64,000 bases of DNA from an uncultured Acidimicrobiaceae bacterium (GCA_903873395.1 CAIQOJ010000105.1:1-64000); one strand, 5' to 3'; positions 1-8,834 are shown, counted from the stretch's first letter. Notes: a model not told the origin generated them from the letters alone. Made by a program: numbers and translations.

Positions 1-417
1 ACCGGTATCGAGATGTTCCGCAAGCTCCTCGACGAGGGTCAGGCCGGCGACAACGTCGGCGCCCTCCTGCGTGGAACGAAGAAGGAAGAGGTCGAGCGTG
101 GCCAGGTGCTGTGCAAGCCCGGCTCCATCACCCCGCACACCAAGTTCGAGGCCACGGTCTACGTCCTGAACAAGGAGGAAGGCGGCCGTCACAAGCCGTT
201 CTTCTCCAACTACCGTCCTCAGTTCTACTTCCGCACGACGGACGTTACCGGTACCATCTCGCTGCCCGACGGCACCGAGATGGTCATGCCTGGTGACAAC
301 ACCGACATGACGGTCGAGCTGGGCAAGCCCATCGCCATGGATGAGGGTCTGCGTTTCGCCATCCGTGAGGGTGGACGCACCGTGGCATCGGGCCGGGTCA
401 CCAAGATCATCGAGTAG
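1..417 (+). CDS. tuf: Elongation factor Tu, C-terminal part
   Basis: The frame is open from base 1, so only the last 138 residues of EF-Tu are present (the family is about 395 residues). EF-Tu carries aminoacyl-tRNA to the ribosomal A site as a GTP complex. The segment covers the end of domain 2 and domain 3, with the conserved stretches [19 protein letters not shown] and FRTTDVTG and the usual ending in ASGRVTKI. The GTPase domain lies outside the window. The gene sits just upstream of rpsJ, as in the common str-S10 arrangement. Identification is secure. Confidence 0.98.
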   Translation, partial: TGIEMFRKLLDEGQAGDNVGALLRGTKKEEVERGQVLCKPGSITPHTKFEATVYVLNKEEGGRHKPFFSNYRPQFYFRTTDVTGTISLPDGTEMVMPGDNTDMTVELGKPIAMDEGLRFAIREGGRTVASGRVTKIIE

Positions 418-461
418 TCGACCCGAAGCCACTCACCACCACCGGAAGGACGCAAGCCCCC

Positions 462-791
462 ATGGCCGCAGAAGGCCCACGTCAGAAGATTCGCATCCGC
501 CTGAAGGCGTACGATCATGAGATTCTCGATCAGTCGACCGAGAAGATCGTGCAGACAGTGCTGCGCACCCAGGCCAAGGTCTTGGGTCCTGTACCTCTGC
601 CGACCGAGAAGCACCGCTACACCGTGATTCGGTCGCCGCACAAGTACAAGGACAGTAGAGAGCATTTCGAGATGCGGGTCCACAAGCGTCTGGTGGACAT
701 CGTCGAGCACACGCCGAAGACGGTCGATTCGCTTCAGCGACTGGACCTCCCGGCTGGTGTTGACATCGAGATCAAGATCCAGACGGTCTGA
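462..791 (+). CDS. rpsJ: 30S ribosomal protein S10
   Basis: S10 (NusE) is a small-subunit head protein that also joins the NusB/NusG antitermination complex. At 109 residues it is slightly longer than the usual 102 because of a short MAAEGPR leader before [16 protein letters not shown]. The conserved [20 protein letters not shown] stretch follows. The ATG has an upstream GGAAGGA-like site. It is the first gene of the S10 operon, but it is separated from rplC by an unusually long 385-base gap that starts with a strong hairpin. Confidence 0.98.
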   Translation: MAAEGPRQKIRIRLKAYDHEILDQSTEKIVQTVLRTQAKVLGPVPLPTEKHRYTVIRSPHKYKDSREHFEMRVHKRLVDIVEHTPKTVDSLQRLDLPAGVDIEIKIQTV

Positions 792-815
792 CGCTCGTAC
801 GTAGTCCGTGCGCAA

Positions 816-840
816 GGGACTGAGCCATTGGCTCAGTCCC
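816..840 (+). terminator. Perfect 11-bp hairpin downstream of rpsJ
   Basis: GGGACTGAGCC (816-826) and GGCTCAGTCCC (830-840) pair perfectly around an ATT loop, 24 bases after the rpsJ stop. No T-run follows, so it is not a classical intrinsic terminator. It could be an attenuator, an RNA-processing site or part of the following leader. Its right arm overlaps a possible -35 element. Confidence 0.6.
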
Positions 841-857
841 GGCGGATGGTGTAGGGT
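828..857 (+). promoter_or_regulatory. Candidate promoter for rplC and downstream genes
   Basis: TTGGCT (828-833) and TAGGGT (852-857) are separated by 18 bases, which fits an actinobacterial housekeeping sigma promoter. Transcription would begin near base 864 and give a leader of about 310 bases before rplC. The call is from sequence inspection only. Confidence 0.4.
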
Positions 858-862
858 TTCCA

Positions 863-1176
863 GTCGGCCTTCGGCCGGTTAACTAGATGTGTTCGAGCGC
901 CCGCCGAAGTCTGGCGGGGACCTCGTGCCGAACCAGGCGAGCGCTCTGCTCGGTGTCTACCGAGCGGAGCGTCTGCGTGCGAGCCGACTACCAGTCGCCG
1001 AACGCAGTGCTTCCTGGGTCGTGCGGGGTCAGCCCCGCAGAAAGATCGGTGCCATGCCCGGTCTAGGGGTAAGCCGTCGGACGGGCGTTAGCCCTGAGTG
1101 ACGGTGCAGTGCAGCAGTAGCGGATCGACGCCGGCCGGCGTCGGGCGAGTCAGAAGAGTCGAGACGGAGTAGCTCC
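863..1176 (+). ncRNA. Structured 5' leader of rplC (candidate r-protein leader)
   Basis: This gap has no convincing gene; a 70-codon open frame at 889-1101 lacks a good ribosome site and looks like chance. It is instead rich in perfect inverted repeats. There is CGGCC/GGCCG at 865-877 and CCCGCC/GGCGGG at 900-918. A 13-bp stem with one G-U pair and a GTCT loop spans 942-971. TGCGGGG/CCCCGCA with a TCAG loop spans 1022-1039, and an 18-base palindrome lies at 1126-1143. A cis-acting leader that controls L3/L4 synthesis is the simplest reading. In Escherichia coli L4 regulates its operon from a leader upstream of S10, so the position here differs. Function is inferred. Confidence 0.5.
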
Positions 1177-1836
1177 ATGGCCATCAAGGCGATCGTGGGC
1201 GAGAAGGTCGGCATGACACAGATCTGGGACGACCAGAACCGGGCTATCCCGGTGACGGTCGTACGCGTGTCGCCGGTGCGGGTCGTGCAGGTCAAGACCC
1301 CTGAGCAGGAGGGCTACTCGGCCCTCCAGGTGACGTGGGGACACCGCCGGTCCTCCACGCTGACCAAGCCGGAGCAGGGTCACTACGACAAAGCTGGTGT
1401 CGATCCTGGACGTCGCCTGGTCGAATTGCGGATCGATGATGCTTCGGCCTTCGAAGTCGGACAGCAGTTGACTGCTGATCTGCTCGAGGCCGGCGAACTG
1501 GTCGACGCCACTGCCGTGTCCAAGGGCAAGGGCTTCGCCGGTGGCATGAAGCGCCACAACTTCAAGGGTCAGGGCGCCAGTCACGGTAACCACAAGAATC
1601 ACCGCACCCCCGGTTCGATCGGCGCCTGCGCCACGCCGGCACGCGTCTTCAAGGGAACCAAGATGGCTGGCCGCATGGGTGGCGAGCAGGTGACCACGTT
1701 GAACTTGGAGATCGTGCGTACTGATCCTGAGCGTGAGTTGGTGCTCGTGAAGGGAGCCGTTCCTGGCCCCCGGGGTGGCATGGTCGTCCTGCGGGATGCC
1801 GTGAAGGCTCCTGCAGGTAAGGGAGGCGCACGATGA
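1177..1836 (+). CDS. rplC: 50S ribosomal protein L3
   Basis: L3 binds 23S rRNA near the peptidyl-transferase centre and is one of the first proteins in 50S assembly. The 219-residue product has the usual length. It shows the N-terminal GEKVGMTQIW motif and the central GKGFAGGMKRHNFKGQGASHGNHKNHRTPGS-like extension region (about residues 114-145). An ATGA overlap with rplD indicates translational coupling. It follows the long structured leader rather than rpsJ directly. Confidence 0.98.
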   Translation: MAIKAIVGEKVGMTQIWDDQNRAIPVTVVRVSPVRVVQVKTPEQEGYSALQVTWGHRRSSTLTKPEQGHYDKAGVDPGRRLVELRIDDASAFEVGQQLTADLLEAGELVDATAVSKGKGFAGGMKRHNFKGQGASHGNHKNHRTPGSIGACATPARVFKGTKMAGRMGGEQVTTLNLEIVRTDPERELVLVKGAVPGPRGGMVVLRDAVKAPAGKGGAR

Positions 1837-2684
1837 GTGCCGAGACCCTCGACCTCGAGATGGCGTCGCCGGCGGAGGCACGCCGTGCCCTTCGCCCTGA
1901 TCCAGTGAAGCGCTCGGTAGAGCGTCGCTCGAGCGATGGTGCTTCACTCGGTTCGGTGGCTCTTGACCCCGACACCTTCGGCATCGAGCCCAATCTGGCC
2001 GTGCTGCACCAAGTCGTTACCGCTCAGCTGGCCGCTGCCCGTTCGGGAACCCAGTCGACCAAGACCCGTGCCGAGGTGCGTGGCGGCGGTTCGAAGCCTT
2101 GGAGTCAGAAGGGCACTGGTCGTGCCCGTGCCGGTTCGAGCCGTTCCCCCATCTGGGTGGGCGGTGGCGTTGCCTTGGGCCCCAAGCCCCGCAGCTACGC
2201 CCAGCGGACTCCCAAGAAGATGGTGGCCCTGGCCCTGCGCTCGGCCCTGTCGGACCGTGCGGCGAGTGAACGAGTTGCCGTCGTCGACCGGTGGGCCTAC
2301 GACGAGCCCAGCACCAAGGCCGCAGTGGCTTCGCTGGCTGCCCTGGAGCTCGAAGGTCGTGTTCTGGTGGTCTTGGGCGAGGACGACTGGGCCGCTGACC
2401 GCTCCTTCGCCAACTTGCCCCACGTGCAGGTCCTCTTGGCCGCCGAGCTCAATGCTCACGACATCCTGGTGAACGACTGGGTTGTCTTCACCGATGAGAC
2501 GCTGCCGGGTACCACCGTCGAGGTCGTCGAAGTTGACATCGCCATCGTCGAAGACGCTGACGGCGAGGTCGTGGCGATCGTGGAGACCGAGATCGACGTC
2601 ATCGAGGACGCTGACGGCGAGGTCCTAGAGGTCGTCGAGACCGACACGGTGATCGTTGTCGAAGAAGAAGGGAACGAGGCATGA
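1833..2684 (+). CDS. rplD: 50S ribosomal protein L4 with extra N- and C-terminal segments
   Basis: L4 binds 23S rRNA and lines the exit tunnel. The core, about residues 40-225, has the GGSKPWSQKGTGRARAGS tunnel loop. At 283 residues it is about 75 longer than usual. Some 30 residues are added at the N terminus. An acidic C-terminal tail (about 226-283) contains two 18-residue repeats built on EDADGEV (236-253 and 254-271) and part of a third. It overlaps rplC and rplW by ATGA at each end. The tail could be a lineage trait; its role is unknown. Confidence 0.95.
   Translation: MSAETLDLEMASPAEARRALRPDPVKRSVERRSSDGASLGSVALDPDTFGIEPNLAVLHQVVTAQLAAARSGTQSTKTRAEVRGGGSKPWSQKGTGRARAGSSRSPIWVGGGVALGPKPRSYAQRTPKKMVALALRSALSDRAASERVAVVDRWAYDEPSTKAAVASLAALELEGRVLVVLGEDDWAADRSFANLPHVQVLLAAELNAHDILVNDWVVFTDETLPGTTVEVVEVDIAIVEDADGEVVAIVETEIDVIEDADGEVLEVVETDTVIVVEEEGNEA
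2538..2645 (+). repeat. 54-bp in-frame tandem repeat in the L4 tail
   Basis: Two imperfect 54-base units (2538-2591 and 2592-2645) encode 18-residue segments sharing (V/I)EDADGEV and VET(E/D). A partial third unit follows. The repeat is within the rplD reading frame and accounts for most of the acidic extension. Confidence 0.85.
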
Positions 2685-2971
2685 GGGATCCCCATAACGT
2701 CCTCATCCGGCCAGTCGTGTCGGAGAAGTCCTACACCCTGATGGACAACAACGTCTACGTCTTCATCGTTGATCCTTCAGCCACCAAGATCGACGTGCGT
2801 CACGCCGTCGAGCAGGCCTTCGGCGTGCGCGTGACCAACGTCAACACGCTCAACCGCAAGGGCAAAGCCAAGCGGAACCGCAAGGGCGGCGGCATGGGCC
2901 ACCGTCCCGACACCAAGCGGGCCATCGTCACCCTCGCCCCGGGTGAGTCGATCGACCTCTTCGAGAACTGA
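2681..2971 (+). CDS. rplW: 50S ribosomal protein L23
   Basis: L23 sits at the exit of the peptide tunnel and is a docking site for trigger factor and SRP. The 96-residue length is typical. It begins with the family-like [17 protein letters not shown] and ends with the basic [19 protein letters not shown] region. The ATG overlaps the rplD stop codon (ATGA), and rplB follows after 17 bases. Confidence 0.97.
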   Translation: MRDPHNVLIRPVVSEKSYTLMDNNVYVFIVDPSATKIDVRHAVEQAFGVRVTNVNTLNRKGKAKRNRKGGGMGHRPDTKRAIVTLAPGESIDLFEN

Positions 2972-2988
2972 GAGCACGGGACACCACC

Positions 2989-3825
2989 ATGGCATTGCGT
3001 TCACGAAAGCCGACCAGCCCCGGGCGTCGGTTCCAGACGGTCTCGGATTTTGCCGAGATCACCACGGACCGCCCCGAGAAGTCGCTGCTTGCACCCAAGT
3101 CCTCCACGGGCGGTCGTAATAACCACGGCCGTAAGACCTCGCGTCACCGCGGCGGCGGACACAAGCAGCAGTACCGAATCATTGACTTCAAGCGCAACAA
3201 GGACGGAATTCCGGCCAAGGTTGCCTCGATCGAGTACGACCCCAATCGGAATGCTCGGATCGCCCTCCTGCACTACGTGGACGGCGAGAAGCGCTACATC
3301 TTGGCTCCGGCCGGAGTCCAGGTGGGCGACAAACTGCAGTCCGGTCAGGGTGCGGAGATTCGCCCTGGCAATGCCTTGCCTCTCCGCTACATCCCCGTCG
3401 GTTCGGTCGTGCACAACGTCGAACTTCGCGCTGGTCAGGGCGGCAAGCTTGCCCGCGGCGCCGGGATGAGCATCCAGCTCGTCGCTAAGGAAGGCCTGTT
3501 CGCCACGCTGCGCCTGCCGTCCACCGAGATGCGCCGAGTCTCCATCGACTGCCGAGGCACGCTCGGCGTGGTCGGTAACTCCGAGTTCGAGCTGATCAAG
3601 ATCGGCAAGGCCGGTCGTAATCGCTGGAAGGGCGTGCGCCCGCAGACCCGTGGTGTCGCCATGAACCCCGTCGACCACCCGCTCGGCGGCGGCGAGGGCA
3701 AGACTTCCGGTGGCCGGCATCCCGTGTCGCCATGGGGTCAGCCAGAGGGTCGTACCCGGGCCCGCAACAAGGCCTCCGACAAGATGATCGTCCGTCGTCG
3801 CCGCACTCGCGGCGCACGCCGGTAG
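2989..3825 (+). CDS. rplB: 50S ribosomal protein L2
   Basis: L2 is needed for subunit association and peptidyl-transferase activity. The 278-residue protein is full length. It has the conserved [18 protein letters not shown] segment near residue 45 and the C-terminal [18 protein letters not shown] motif, which includes the key histidine. It is co-directional with rplW and rpsS and clearly in the S10 operon. Confidence 0.98.
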   Translation: MALRSRKPTSPGRRFQTVSDFAEITTDRPEKSLLAPKSSTGGRNNHGRKTSRHRGGGHKQQYRIIDFKRNKDGIPAKVASIEYDPNRNARIALLHYVDGEKRYILAPAGVQVGDKLQSGQGAEIRPGNALPLRYIPVGSVVHNVELRAGQGGKLARGAGMSIQLVAKEGLFATLRLPSTEMRRVSIDCRGTLGVVGNSEFELIKIGKAGRNRWKGVRPQTRGVAMNPVDHPLGGGEGKTSGGRHPVSPWGQPEGRTRARNKASDKMIVRRRRTRGARR

Positions 3826-3849
3826 GGAAGGTAGAGGGAACCAACCACC

Positions 3850-4128
3850 ATGCCCCGCAGCCTCAAGAAGGGTCCGTTCGTCGACGACCACCTCCTCAAG
3901 AAGGTGGACGTCCTCAACGCAGCCGGCGACAAAAAGGTCATCAAGACCTGGTCCCGCCGGTCCACAATCATTCCCGACATGGTCGGCCACACCCTTGCGG
4001 TCCACGACGGCCGCAAGCACATCCCGGTCTATGTGACCGAGTCGATGGTCGGCCACAAGCTCGGCGAGTTCGCTCCCACGCGTACGTTCAAGTTCCATGC
4101 GGGCCAAGAGCGCGCAGGGAGGCGCTGA
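3850..4128 (+). CDS. rpsS: 30S ribosomal protein S19
   Basis: S19 forms a complex with S13 in the 30S head. The 92-residue product has the typical [19 protein letters not shown] start and the [16 protein letters not shown] and NGK-like [13 protein letters not shown] motifs. A GGAA-type ribosome site precedes the ATG. rplV begins two bases after its stop. Confidence 0.98.
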   Translation: MPRSLKKGPFVDDHLLKKVDVLNAAGDKKVIKTWSRRSTIIPDMVGHTLAVHDGRKHIPVYVTESMVGHKLGEFAPTRTFKFHAGQERAGRR

Positions 4129-4129
4129 C

Positions 4130-4813
4130 GTGCCCGGAGTGAAGACCAACGAGCGTGAAGGGACCCGGGCGGTCCTGCGCAACTGCCGCATGTCGGCCTA
4201 CAAGTCCCGTCAGGTCCTCGATCTGATCCGAGGCAAGGACGTCGATCTCGCTGCCGACATCCTGGCCAACGGCGACCGTGAGGCCGCCACCGTCATCGGC
4301 AAGCTGCTTGCCTCGGCGGTTGCCAACGCTGTCCACAACGACGGACTCGACGCTGAGGACCTGTTCGTGTCGGCTTGCTACGCCGACGAGGGCAGCACCC
4401 TCAAGCGCTGGAGGCCTCGTGCCCGCGGCCGAGCCACCCGCATTCGCAAGCGCACGTGCCACATCACCATCATCGTCAGCCGCCTGCCTGACGAGCGGAT
4501 CGCTCGTCGCCGGGCCAAGGCATCGGCTGCGTCGTCCCAGCGCTCACGGCGAGTTGCCAGCTCGCGGCGGACCACTGAGGACGCGCCGACGGTGTCGGAG
4601 GAGACGACGACCGACGAGACGACCACCTCGACCGTCGATGAAGTGTCGGAGGCCACGACCTCCGAGGCCACCACATCGGAATCGACTACGACCGAGGCCA
4701 CCACGGCTGAGTCCAGTGACACGGTTGCCGATGGCGGCACTGACGCAGAGAGCACCGACGCCGAAGCAGGCGCAGATGACACGAACGGCGATTCCGCCGA
4801 GGAGAAGGGCTGA
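4130..4813 (+). CDS. rplV: 50S ribosomal protein L22 with long Thr/Ser/Glu-rich tail
   Basis: L22 contacts all 23S rRNA domains and lines the exit tunnel through a beta hairpin. The start chosen is GTG at 4130, because AGGGAGG lies at the right distance. An in-frame ATG at 4097 would run into rpsS. The core (residues 1-120) has [19 protein letters not shown] and the loop [18 protein letters not shown]. Residues about 122-147 are basic and 148-227 are almost only T, S, E, A and D. The usual length is near 115, so the protein is about twice normal. Confidence 0.95.
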   Translation: MPGVKTNEREGTRAVLRNCRMSAYKSRQVLDLIRGKDVDLAADILANGDREAATVIGKLLASAVANAVHNDGLDAEDLFVSACYADEGSTLKRWRPRARGRATRIRKRTCHITIIVSRLPDERIARRRAKASAASSQRSRRVASSRRTTEDAPTVSEETTTDETTTSTVDEVSEATTSEATTSESTTTEATTAESSDTVADGGTDAESTDAEAGADDTNGDSAEEKG

Positions 4814-4814
4814 C

Positions 4815-5783
4815 ATGGGCCAGAAGGTAAACCCCTACGGGTTCCGGCTCGGTGTGACGACCGATTGGAAGTCGCGCTGGTTCGAAGAGCGCAACTACCA
4901 GGACTGCGTCATCGAGGACTGGAAGATCCGCGACTACCTGATGTCGCAGCTGGAGACCGCTGCCGTCAGTCGCATCGAGATCGAGCGCACCCGTGATCGG
5001 CTTCGGGTCGATATTCACACGGCACGTCCCGGCATCGTCATTGGTCGCCGTGGGGCTGAAGCTGATCGCCTGAAGAAGAAGATCGAAGAGATCACCGGCC
5101 TCAACAACCGGATCCAGTTGAACATCCAGGAGATCAAGCAGCCCGAACTCGACGCTGCGCTGATCGCTCAGGGCATCTGTGATCAGCTGGCCCGACGAGT
5201 TGCGTTCCGCCGAGCGATGAAGCGGTCCATCCAGACCGTGCAGAAGGCCGGCGCCCTTGGCGTCCGCGTGCAGTGCTCGGGTCGCCTTGGTGGCTCGGAG
5301 ATGTCCCGCAAAGAGTCGTACCGTGAGGGTCGAGTTCCGCTGCATACGCTTCGTGCCGACATTGACTACGGCTTCCGTGAGGCCAAGACCACCTACGGCC
5401 GCATCGGGGTGAAGGTCTGGATCTACAAGGGCGACATCCTCCCCTACAAGATCTCCTCCGAAGAGAAGATCACCCGTGAGGCCGCCATGGCCGTCGGGGA
5501 GACCTCCGGACAGGGCGGCGAGACCGGTCCCCGTCGTCTCATCACTGCCGGTGGTGGACGTCGTCGGGCCGAGCAGGGTGATCCCGGCAGCGTGGTCACG
5601 GTTGAGCCAGACGCCCAAGCCGTCGAAGCCCCTGAAGGCCTCGTCGACGTCGCGCCGGCTGACATCGTGGCTGACCCGGCCGAGCCCGATCAGCTCGAGC
5701 GCATCTTGACCGAGGACGAAGAGATCGAGCGCCGTACGCGCGAGCATCACGAGACTCCCCACTTCCGCAAGGAGGTCGACTGA
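4815..5783 (+). CDS. rpsC: 30S ribosomal protein S3 with acidic C-terminal extension
   Basis: S3 binds mRNA at the entry channel of the 30S subunit. The product starts with the canonical [14 protein letters not shown] and contains the KH-type [16 protein letters not shown] segment and the [17 protein letters not shown] motif. The core ends near residue 225; roughly 95 further residues are rich in E, D, P and A, for a total of 322. The ATG is one base after the rplV stop, with the ribosome site inside rplV. Confidence 0.97.
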   Translation: MGQKVNPYGFRLGVTTDWKSRWFEERNYQDCVIEDWKIRDYLMSQLETAAVSRIEIERTRDRLRVDIHTARPGIVIGRRGAEADRLKKKIEEITGLNNRIQLNIQEIKQPELDAALIAQGICDQLARRVAFRRAMKRSIQTVQKAGALGVRVQCSGRLGGSEMSRKESYREGRVPLHTLRADIDYGFREAKTTYGRIGVKVWIYKGDILPYKISSEEKITREAAMAVGETSGQGGETGPRRLITAGGGRRRAEQGDPGSVVTVEPDAQAVEAPEGLVDVAPADIVADPAEPDQLERILTEDEEIERRTREHHETPHFRKEVD

Positions 5784-5784
5784 C

Positions 5785-6222
5785 ATGCTGATGCCCCGCA
5801 AGGTAAAGCACCGTAAGCAGCAGCGCGGCCGGATGACGGGCCAGGCCAAGGGCGGCAGTGACGTCACCTTTGGTGACTTCGGTATCCAGGCTCTCGAGCC
5901 AGCATGGATGACCGCTCGCCAGATCGAAGCAGCCCGTATCGCCATGACCCGCCACGTCAAGCGTGGTGGCAAGGTGTGGATCCGGGTCTTCCCGGACCGC
6001 CCCGTCACGAAGAAGCCAGCGGAGACCCGCATGGGTTCGGGCAAGGGCAACCCAGAGCACTGGGTCGCCGTCGTCAAGCCCGGACGCATCCTCTTCGAGT
6101 TGGCTGGCGTCGACCAGCAGTTGGCCCGTGAGGCCATGGAGCGTGCCATCCAGAAGCTGCCGTTCAAGGCTCGCTTCGTGGTGCGCCCCGGAACCCACGG
6201 TACGCCGGAGGTGCAGATCTGA
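5785..6222 (+). CDS. rplP: 50S ribosomal protein L16
   Basis: L16 helps shape the A-site of the 50S subunit. The 145-residue protein shows [14 protein letters not shown] near the start and [22 protein letters not shown] in the centre. ATG at 5785 (MLMPRK) is placed 7-8 bases after AGGAGG; the ATG at 5791 would also give a normal protein. It overlaps rpmC by one base (TGATG). Confidence 0.98.
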   Translation: MLMPRKVKHRKQQRGRMTGQAKGGSDVTFGDFGIQALEPAWMTARQIEAARIAMTRHVKRGGKVWIRVFPDRPVTKKPAETRMGSGKGNPEHWVAVVKPGRILFELAGVDQQLAREAMERAIQKLPFKARFVVRPGTHGTPEVQI

Positions 6223-6626
6223 TGGCTACCGCAGCAGACATCGCAGAGTTCGACACCGAAGAGCTCGAGCGTCAGCTTGTTGAGACGAGGCGGGAGTTGT
6301 TCAACCTCCGCTTCCAGTTGGCCACCGGCCAGCTCGACAACTCCGCTCGGCTCGGCCAGGTCAAGAAGGACGTGGCCCGGATGCTGACCGAGTTGCGTAA
6401 CCGCGAGATCGCCGAAGCCGAGGGCCTGGCTCTCACCGAACTGCCAGCCCACAAGGCCGCCGCACGCCGGCGTAGCGAGGACGACGCAAAGGGCCGCGAC
6501 CGGACCACGGCATCGGAACGGCGGGCTGCCGCTCGTGCCGAGGCCGAGGCCGCTCACGCCGCTGAGCACGGTCATGACGAGGCGCCTGGCGCCGATGACG
6601 ATGCAGAGTCCGAGGAGGACGCCTGA
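6222..6626 (+). CDS. rpmC: 50S ribosomal protein L29 with charged extension
   Basis: L29 lies near the tunnel exit next to L23. Residues 1-70 are a standard L29, with [16 protein letters not shown] and a two-helix pattern. Residues about 72-134 are an added Ala/Glu/Arg/Asp-rich segment. It is first basic ([17 protein letters not shown]) and then acidic with several His. The total of 134 residues compares with 60-80 in most bacteria. It overlaps both neighbours by one base. Confidence 0.94.
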   Translation: MATAADIAEFDTEELERQLVETRRELFNLRFQLATGQLDNSARLGQVKKDVARMLTELRNREIAEAEGLALTELPAHKAAARRRSEDDAKGRDRTTASERRAAARAEAEAAHAAEHGHDEAPGADDDAESEEDA

Positions 6627-6916
6627 TGGCAGACGATCAGGGCGCCGAAGGCGCCACCGAGCCGAGGGCCAATGCCCGCAAGGTCCGCGAGGGTCTCGTG
6701 GTGTCGAGCTCGATGGACGCCACCGTTGTTGTGGCCGTCGTCGAGCGGGTACGCCACCCCCGCTACGGCAAGACCGTGCAGCGGACCAAGAAGCTCTATG
6801 TCCACGATGGAGAGAACACCGCCAAGGTGGGCGACCGGGTCCGCGTCATCGAGACGCGTCCGCTGTCCAAGCTGAAGCGCTGGCGGCTGGCCGAAGTGCT
6901 GGAGCGTGCACGATGA
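6626..6916 (+). CDS. rpsQ: 30S ribosomal protein S17
   Basis: S17 is a primary 16S rRNA binder with an OB fold. The 96-residue product has [37 protein letters not shown] and [19 protein letters not shown], all family-typical. A short acidic N-terminal stretch precedes the core. It is coupled to rpmC (TGATG) and to rplN (ATGA). Confidence 0.97.
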   Translation: MADDQGAEGATEPRANARKVREGLVVSSSMDATVVVAVVERVRHPRYGKTVQRTKKLYVHDGENTAKVGDRVRVIETRPLSKLKRWRLAEVLERAR

Positions 6917-7281
6917 TCCAACAGGAGAGCCGCCTGCGGGTGGCTGACAACTCAGGCGCCAAAGAGGTGCTCTGCATCAAGGTGCTCGGTGGCTCACGTC
7001 GCCGGTATGCCTCGATCGGCGACATCTTCGTGGCGACCGTCAAGGACGCCATTCCTGGTGCCGCTGTCAAGAAGGGTGACGTCGTCAAGTGCGTCGTCGT
7101 CCGGACCAAGAAGGAAAGGCGCCGTCCAGACGGTAGCTACATCCGTTTCGATGAGAACGCTGCTGTGTTGATCAACGACCAGCAGCAGCCGCGAGGCACT
7201 CGCATCTTCGGCCCCGTGGGCCGCGAGCTGCGGGACAAGCGCTTCATGCGGATCGTCTCACTGGCACCGGAGGTGCTCTAG
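6913..7281 (+). CDS. rplN: 50S ribosomal protein L14
   Basis: L14 contacts 16S rRNA and binds the silencing factor RsfS. The start is the ATG at 6913 overlapping the rpsQ stop; it gives the standard [20 protein letters not shown] opening and the normal 122-residue length. The [24 protein letters not shown] and [13 protein letters not shown] motifs confirm it. rplX begins directly after the stop. Confidence 0.98.
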   Translation: MIQQESRLRVADNSGAKEVLCIKVLGGSRRRYASIGDIFVATVKDAIPGAAVKKGDVVKCVVVRTKKERRRPDGSYIRFDENAAVLINDQQQPRGTRIFGPVGRELRDKRFMRIVSLAPEVL

Positions 7282-7587
7282 ATGCGAATCAAGAAGGGTG
7301 ACAAGGTCCAGGTGATCTCGGGTAAGGACCGCGGCAAGCAGGCCAACGTCGTGCGGGCCATCCCGTCCGAGGGACGAGTGATCGTCGAGGGCGTCCACGT
7401 CGCCAAGCGTCATGCGAAGCCGACCCGAGCCACCATGCAGGGCGGCGTGATCGACAAGTTCATGCCGGTCTCTGTTTCGTCGGTGGCCATCGTGTGCAAC
7501 TCGTGCGGGCCGACCCGTATCGGGATGCGCATGGATGAGCAGGGACGCAAACTGCGTGTCTGCCGCAAGTGTGGGGCGGATCTCTGA
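7282..7587 (+). CDS. rplX: 50S ribosomal protein L24
   Basis: L24 starts 50S assembly. The KOW motif is visible as [20 protein letters not shown] at residues 4-23. The 101-residue protein ends with two CxxC pairs (CNSCGP and CRKCG), the zinc-ribbon form seen in many actinobacteria. Start and stop touch the neighbours, with a one-base overlap into rplE. Confidence 0.97.
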   Translation: MRIKKGDKVQVISGKDRGKQANVVRAIPSEGRVIVEGVHVAKRHAKPTRATMQGGVIDKFMPVSVSSVAIVCNSCGPTRIGMRMDEQGRKLRVCRKCGADL

Positions 7588-8159
7588 TGGCATCTACCTC
7601 CGCACCCGTGCGTCCGCGCCTCAAGAAGCGCTACGACGAGACCATCCGGGCCGAGCTCAAAGAGACGCTGGGCCTGGACAACATCATGCAGGTTCCTACT
7701 CTCGACAAGATCGTCATCAACATGGGCGTCGGTCGAGCCACACAGCAGAAGTCGCTGATCGAAGGCGCAATGCGGGACATGGAGATCATCGCTGGCCAGA
7801 AGCCAGTGGTGACCCGGGCCCGCAAGTCGATCGCCTCCTTCAAGTTGCGTGAAGGCCAGGAGATCGGTTGCAAGGTCACCCTCCGAGGTGACCGGGCTTG
7901 GGAGTTCTTCGACCGCTTGCTGTCGATGGCCATTCCGCGTATCCGTGACTTCCGCGGCCTGCCGTCCAAGTCCTTCGACGGTCATGGGAACTACACATTC
8001 GGCCTCAACGAGCAGCTCATGTTCCCCGAGATCGACTACGACCGCATCGACACCACGCGGGGCATGGACATCACCATCGCCACCACCGCTCGAACCAACG
8101 ACGAAGGCCGGGCCCTGCTGGCCGCCTTCGGATTCCCGTTCCGCAAGGAGAACCAGTAA
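7587..8159 (+). CDS. rplE: 50S ribosomal protein L5
   Basis: L5 binds 5S rRNA and bridges to the 30S head. ATG at 7587 overlaps the rplX stop (TGATG) and gives a 190-residue protein of usual size. Family features are [35 protein letters not shown] and [20 protein letters not shown]. An upstream in-frame ATG at 7569 lies inside rplX and is less likely. Confidence 0.98.
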   Translation: MASTSAPVRPRLKKRYDETIRAELKETLGLDNIMQVPTLDKIVINMGVGRATQQKSLIEGAMRDMEIIAGQKPVVTRARKSIASFKLREGQEIGCKVTLRGDRAWEFFDRLLSMAIPRIRDFRGLPSKSFDGHGNYTFGLNEQLMFPEIDYDRIDTTRGMDITIATTARTNDEGRALLAAFGFPFRKENQ

Positions 8160-8163
8160 CCCC

Positions 8164-8349
8164 ATGGCGAAGAAGGCTCTGATCGAGAAGCAGCAGCGCA
8201 CGCCCAAGTTCAAGGTCCGTGGCTATACGCGGTGCCGGCGGTGTGGGCGTCCCAAGGCGGTGTACCGCAAGTTCGGCCTGTGCCGAATCTGTCTGCGAGT
8301 GATGGTGCATGCCGGTGAGATCCCCGGCGTGACCAAGGCCAGCTGGTGA
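8164..8349 (+). CDS. rpsN: 30S ribosomal protein S14, zinc-binding type Z
   Basis: This 61-residue protein is the short, zinc-containing S14. It has [21 protein letters not shown], then CRRC and CRIC pairs about 15 residues apart. The ending [11 protein letters not shown] is characteristic. S14 sits in the 30S head. It lies between rplE and rpsH, its standard place in the spc operon. Confidence 0.97.
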   Translation: MAKKALIEKQQRTPKFKVRGYTRCRRCGRPKAVYRKFGLCRICLRVMVHAGEIPGVTKASW

Positions 8350-8365
8350 GAGGAGGCAACGAACG

Positions 8366-8770
8366 ATGACAATGACCGACCCAATCGCCGACATGCTCAC
8401 CCGCATTCGGAACGCCAATACGGCGCACTTCGACTTCGTGTCGATGCCCGGCTCCAAGCTCAAGGAGTCGTTGGCCGTCATCCTCCAGCAGGAGGGTTAC
8501 ATCGGTGGCTTCGAGGTGACCGAGACGCCGGGCAAGCCGGGCAAGACGCTCCGCATCACCATGAAGTACGCAGAAGACCGGACCAGGACGATCTCGGGCA
8601 TCACCCGAGTGTCCAAGCCAGGCCTGCGCATCTATGCCCGTGCCGACAAGATCCCCCGTGTTCTCGGTGGCTTGGGCGTGGCCGTAGTTTCCACTTCAAA
8701 GGGCCTGATGACCGACCGTGAGGCACGCAAGCGCCGCATGGGTGGGGAGGTGCTCTGCTATGTCTGGTAA
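8366..8770 (+). CDS. rpsH: 30S ribosomal protein S8
   Basis: S8 binds 16S rRNA helix 21 and in some bacteria represses the spc operon. The 134-residue sequence starts [17 protein letters not shown] and ends with [26 protein letters not shown], both typical. A GAGGAGG-type site lies upstream of the ATG. Confidence 0.98.
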   Translation: MTMTDPIADMLTRIRNANTAHFDFVSMPGSKLKESLAVILQQEGYIGGFEVTETPGKPGKTLRITMKYAEDRTRTISGITRVSKPGLRIYARADKIPRVLGGLGVAVVSTSKGLMTDREARKRRMGGEVLCYVW

Positions 8771-8774
8771 TCGC

Positions 8775-8834
8775 ATGAGCCGCACCGTTACCCAGACCGC
8801 GTCGACGGCTGTCGCCGTGGGAGGTGTTCGCTGA
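8775..8834 (+). CDS. Possible 19-residue ORF coupled to rplF
   Basis: In the 63-base gap between rpsH and rplF an ATG at 8775 opens 19 codons ([19 protein letters not shown]). They end in a TGA that overlaps the rplF ATG by one base (TGATG). The coupling resembles that of real neighbours, but no good ribosome site is seen and the composition is unremarkable. It may be chance, or a small coupling cistron. Confidence 0.2.
   Translation: MSRTVTQTASTAVAVGGVR

Noticed and set aside
889..1101. A 70-codon frame in the rpsJ-rplC gap
   Set aside because: It has no ribosome site and no recognisable sequence, and it covers the perfect hairpins, which explain the constraint better.
1150..1947. Long minus-strand frames opposite rplC, rplB, pcrA and other genes
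   Set aside because: These are high-GC antisense shadows of well-identified plus-strand genes, rich in His, Arg and Gly without domains.
4097..4129. ATG at 4097 as the rplV start
   Set aside because: It lies inside rpsS and has no ribosome site, whereas GTG 4130 is preceded by AGGGAGG at the right spacing.
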